DNA of 64,000 nucleotides from Paenibacillus sp. NAIST15-1 (GTDB lineage: Bacteria; Bacillota; Bacilli; Paenibacillales; Paenibacillaceae). Below are positions 62,045 through 64,000 of this stretch, piece after piece. The notes beneath the pieces were generated by a model. It was not told the origin of the DNA. It did not search any database and saw nothing but the letters and a program-made list of their open reading frames with translations. The position numbers were made by a program, and so were the translations under genes. The stretch covers positions 310,001-374,000 of the forward strand of contig NZ_BBYF01000005.1 in NCBI RefSeq assembly GCF_001894745.1, given 5' to 3'. Position 1 is the stretch's first letter. Each line of letters opens with the position of its first letter.

Positions 62045-64000
62045 TTAGACGGTTAGACTGGAACTCGGCCCTGATGCATATCCGTGCTTGTGTAATTCAA
62101 GCAATGCTTCGAGACGGGCCTTATATCGATTGACGAGCACCTGAATATTGGAATGCTCATAGTCCCGTGTGTTGTACACGAACCGAACGACAAGCTGCCC
62201 TGCTACAATCATGGCAACCGCCTCTAATTGATACATTCGTCCATTGTCCAGTCCTATCGTATCACCTGGCGGCATCGCTGAGAACGTAAAATTTTCATTT
62301 TTCAGCTCGTTACCGAATTGACCCATATAATTGAAATTTATATTTGCCTTCCTCTCCAAAATTGCTGTACCGCTTGCTGACTCATGCTTGGTCAAATACT
62401 TCAGTACCCCATAATTCATTCCCTTGTTCGGAATGCTGCGCAGCATTTGCCGAGTCTGTTCGACAGCTGCGGGAAGGGAATCGGCTCGTGACATATCGAG
62501 AATGATCGGATACATCGTCATGAACCAGCCGATCGTACGCGACACCTCGATCTCTTCCCCGATTGCTTCTCTTCCATGGCCTTCAACATCCAAGCGAAAT
62601 GTGCGTCCTCCACTCCAATCCGCAAGCGCCATTCCGAACGCAGTTAGCATGAGGTCATATGCTTCCGGGCTTGCTGACGTATTATTGCTCCGAAGCAGTG
62701 TGTCGGTTGCTTCCGAAGAGAATTCAACCGCAATCATGCCATTATCGCTCCATACGCCAAGATCGGCAGCTTGCACATCGCTGCGTATACCGAGCGGTAA
62801 TGGATCTCCAGAATATTGTTCAAGCGCAAGCCAATAAGGAAGTTCCTGAATAACCTCATCCTGCTGAGCATAGGTGTGTAGTCTCTCTGCCCACTGCTTC
62901 AGAGAAGTTGACTTTGGCCTAACACGCAGTGGATGTCCGTTCACAAGCTGATCGTATCCATCAGCAAAATCTTCGAGGAGCACACGCCAAGCATATCCGT
63001 CTACAATCAGATGATGAATCGTGAGCAACAGGTGATCCCCACCCTTCGTACGGAATAGACCAAGCTTGACAATTGGGCCCTTGTAGAGATTAATACTCTG
63101 CTGCAGTTGAGTTGCAATCTGTTCCATTTCTCGCTCAGGATGGTCAGCATCTTCTAGATCGTATGATACGAAATGATAGAAGGGCCCTTCATCCGGCTGG
63201 CGGATGGTCTGAACGATCGACTTTCCATCTGAGCGGTAGGTCATTCGCAATGCATCATGGTGAAGAACAAGATGGTCAAATACATGTTCGATGTGCTCTT
63301 GCACAAATCTCGTCTTACTGAATAGGACGAATGACTGATTCCAATGATGCGGGTTCGCGAACCGCTGCTCCCAGAACCACTGTTGTATAGGTGTGAATGG
63401 AACGACTCCAGTTATGATCTCGTTCTGAGTGCGCTTATCTGTAGATCTCATGCGGGCGGCTGCCTCACCCAACGTTGGGTATAAATGAAGTTCCTTTACT
63501 GGCAAGGTATATCCGTATTGATGCAATCGTCCCATGAGTTGAAGCGCTTTGATGGAATCGCCGCCGAGCTCCCAGAAGCTGTGGTGTAATCCGATTGAGT
63601 GCCTATTTAGCGTCTCTGCCCACAGCTCCGCCAGCAGCTGCTCACGTTCGGTAACAGGCGCAATATACGGTTGATTGCCAGAAGACAGTGCGGTCATGTG
63701 AAGCAGTGCATTGCGGTCAATCTTGCCATTGTGTGTTAGCGGCATGCTGTCAATCTTCATGAAGTGTGCAGGAACCATATAGCTAGGAAGCTGATTCAGA
63801 AGCTGAGTGCGAATGTCTGAGATCACGAGTTCTTGATCCGTGACAATATAGGCAGATAGCGTCGAGTCGGAAGTATCTTGCTTGATCATAAGCACGGCAG
63901 CTTCTTGAATGCCTGGCAAGCGCTGCAGCTGCGATTCAATTTCACCAATTTCAATTCGATAACCACGAATTTTCACTTGGTCGTCTGTTCGACCAATGAA
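62045..64000 (-). CDS. Nonribosomal peptide synthetase, C-terminal part (A-PCP-E), partial
   Basis: The 3' end of a large NRPS gene whose 5' part is beyond the window. The frame remains open at the window edge (FIGRTDDQVKIRGYR, the A8 motif of an adenylation domain). It continues through A10 (NGKIDR), a peptidyl carrier domain with the phosphopantetheine serine in WELGGDSIKALQL, and an epimerisation domain of about 450 residues: VVPFTPIQQWFWEQ, the HHLIVDG active-site motif and NFNYMGQFG. After a short tail (ASGPSSSLTV) it stops. There is no thioesterase. Epimerisation domains at the end of a subunit usually hand a D-residue to a next subunit through a short docking tail, but no such gene follows. 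Confidence 0.92.
   Translation of the reverse strand, partial: FIGRTDDQVKIRGYRIEIGEIESQLQRLPGIQEAAVLMIKQDTSDSTLSAYIVTDQELVISDIRTQLLNQLPSYMVPAHFMKIDSMPLTHNGKIDRNALLHMTALSSGNQPYIAPVTEREQLLAELWAETLNRHSIGLHHSFWELGGDSIKALQLMGRLHQYGYTLPVKELHLYPTLGEAAARMRSTDKRTQNEIITGVVPFTPIQQWFWEQRFANPHHWNQSFVLFSKTRFVQEHIEHVFDHLVLHHDALRMTYRSDGKSIVQTIRQPDEGPFYHFVSYDLEDADHPEREMEQIATQLQQSINLYKGPIVKLGLFRTKGGDHLLLTIHHLIVDGYAWRVLLEDFADGYDQLVNGHPLRVRPKSTSLKQWAERLHTYAQQDEVIQELPYWLALEQYSGDPLPLGIRSDVQAADLGVWSDNGMIAVEFSSEATDTLLRSNNTSASPEAYDLMLTAFGMALADWSGGRTFRLDVEGHGREAIGEEIEVSRTIGWFMTMYPIILDMSRADSLPAAVEQTRQMLRSIPNKGMNYGVLKYLTKHESASGTAILERKANINFNYMGQFGNELKNENFTFSAMPPGDTIGLDNGRMYQLEAVAMIVAGQLVVRFVYNTRDYEHSNIQVLVNRYKARLEALLELHKHGYASGPSSSLTV

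Noticed and set aside
61894-62133. 79-codon plus-strand ORF after the CLC-F gene
   Set aside because: It begins right after the terminator without a ribosome-binding site and runs into the antisense of the NRPS gene; no recognisable motif.

Overview
The window looks like a chromosomal segment of a spore-forming Paenibacillus-type Firmicute. Reasons: strong AGGAGG ribosome-binding sites with frequent TTG/GTG starts, a collagen-like exosporium protein, a germinant-receptor permease, a CYP102 (P450 BM3-type) fusion with a Bm3R1-like repressor, a T-box leader, a BlaI/M56 pair, and an NRPS gene at the right edge. The genus is inferred from gene content, not from a marker gene. Most genes lie on the minus strand. 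I saw no rRNA, tRNA, insertion sequence, CRISPR array or phage module.

Layout. 1-8.5 kb: end of an AraC regulator, a TetR-P450 pair with an operator, a GNAT acetyltransferase, a bis-aminopropyl-spermidine-synthase-like gene behind a long structured leader, the SelO AMPylase, and three small unknown genes. 8.7-16.8 kb: CYP102 fusion with two operators, methyltransferase, thioredoxin-reductase-like enzyme, ArsR-SRPBCC pair behind a promoter with two operators, YdeI-like protein. 16.4-27.3 kb: Rrf2 regulator divergent from a Rieske oxidoreductase, BlaI/M56, MarR plus a heterodimeric ABC exporter, and a MerR regulator divergent from a CPBP protease. 27.5-32.4 kb: RNA repair pair (RNA ligase; kinase fused to an HD domain), DNA glycosylase Tag, a propeller-like protein and a SUFU protein. 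32.6-37.3 kb: CDF transporter and a sulfide/persulfide cassette. 37.6-45.9 kb: DeoR-MFS pair, secreted GH18 chitinase, ECF sigma/anti-sigma with two secreted paralogues. 46-56.2 kb: GNAT, FadR-ABC pair, SDR, MocR regulator, iron-linked AraC with an MFS transporter, exosporium collagen-like protein, EamA transporter. 56.4-64 kb: T-box-controlled GlnRS, germination permease with a small membrane protein, fluoride riboswitch plus CLC-F antiporter, and the 3' end of an NRPS gene.

The strongest candidate for something undescribed is the roughly 350-nt leader (about 4852-5241, minus strand) in front of the bis-aminopropyl-spermidine-synthase-like gene. It has its own promoter, a 7-9 codon leader ORF, a 13-bp long-range stem, two terminator-like hairpins and a hairpin covering the ribosome-binding site. 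Other noteworthy points: an ECF promoter motif shared by two operons that encode three related extracellular domains; a MocR-type operator present both at the mocR gene and 4.4 kb away at an EamA transporter; four TAAGT boxes at exact 10-bp spacing before a DeoR gene; a kinase-HD/RNA-ligase repair pair; and a GlnRS with an altered HIGH motif under a CAA-specifier T-box.
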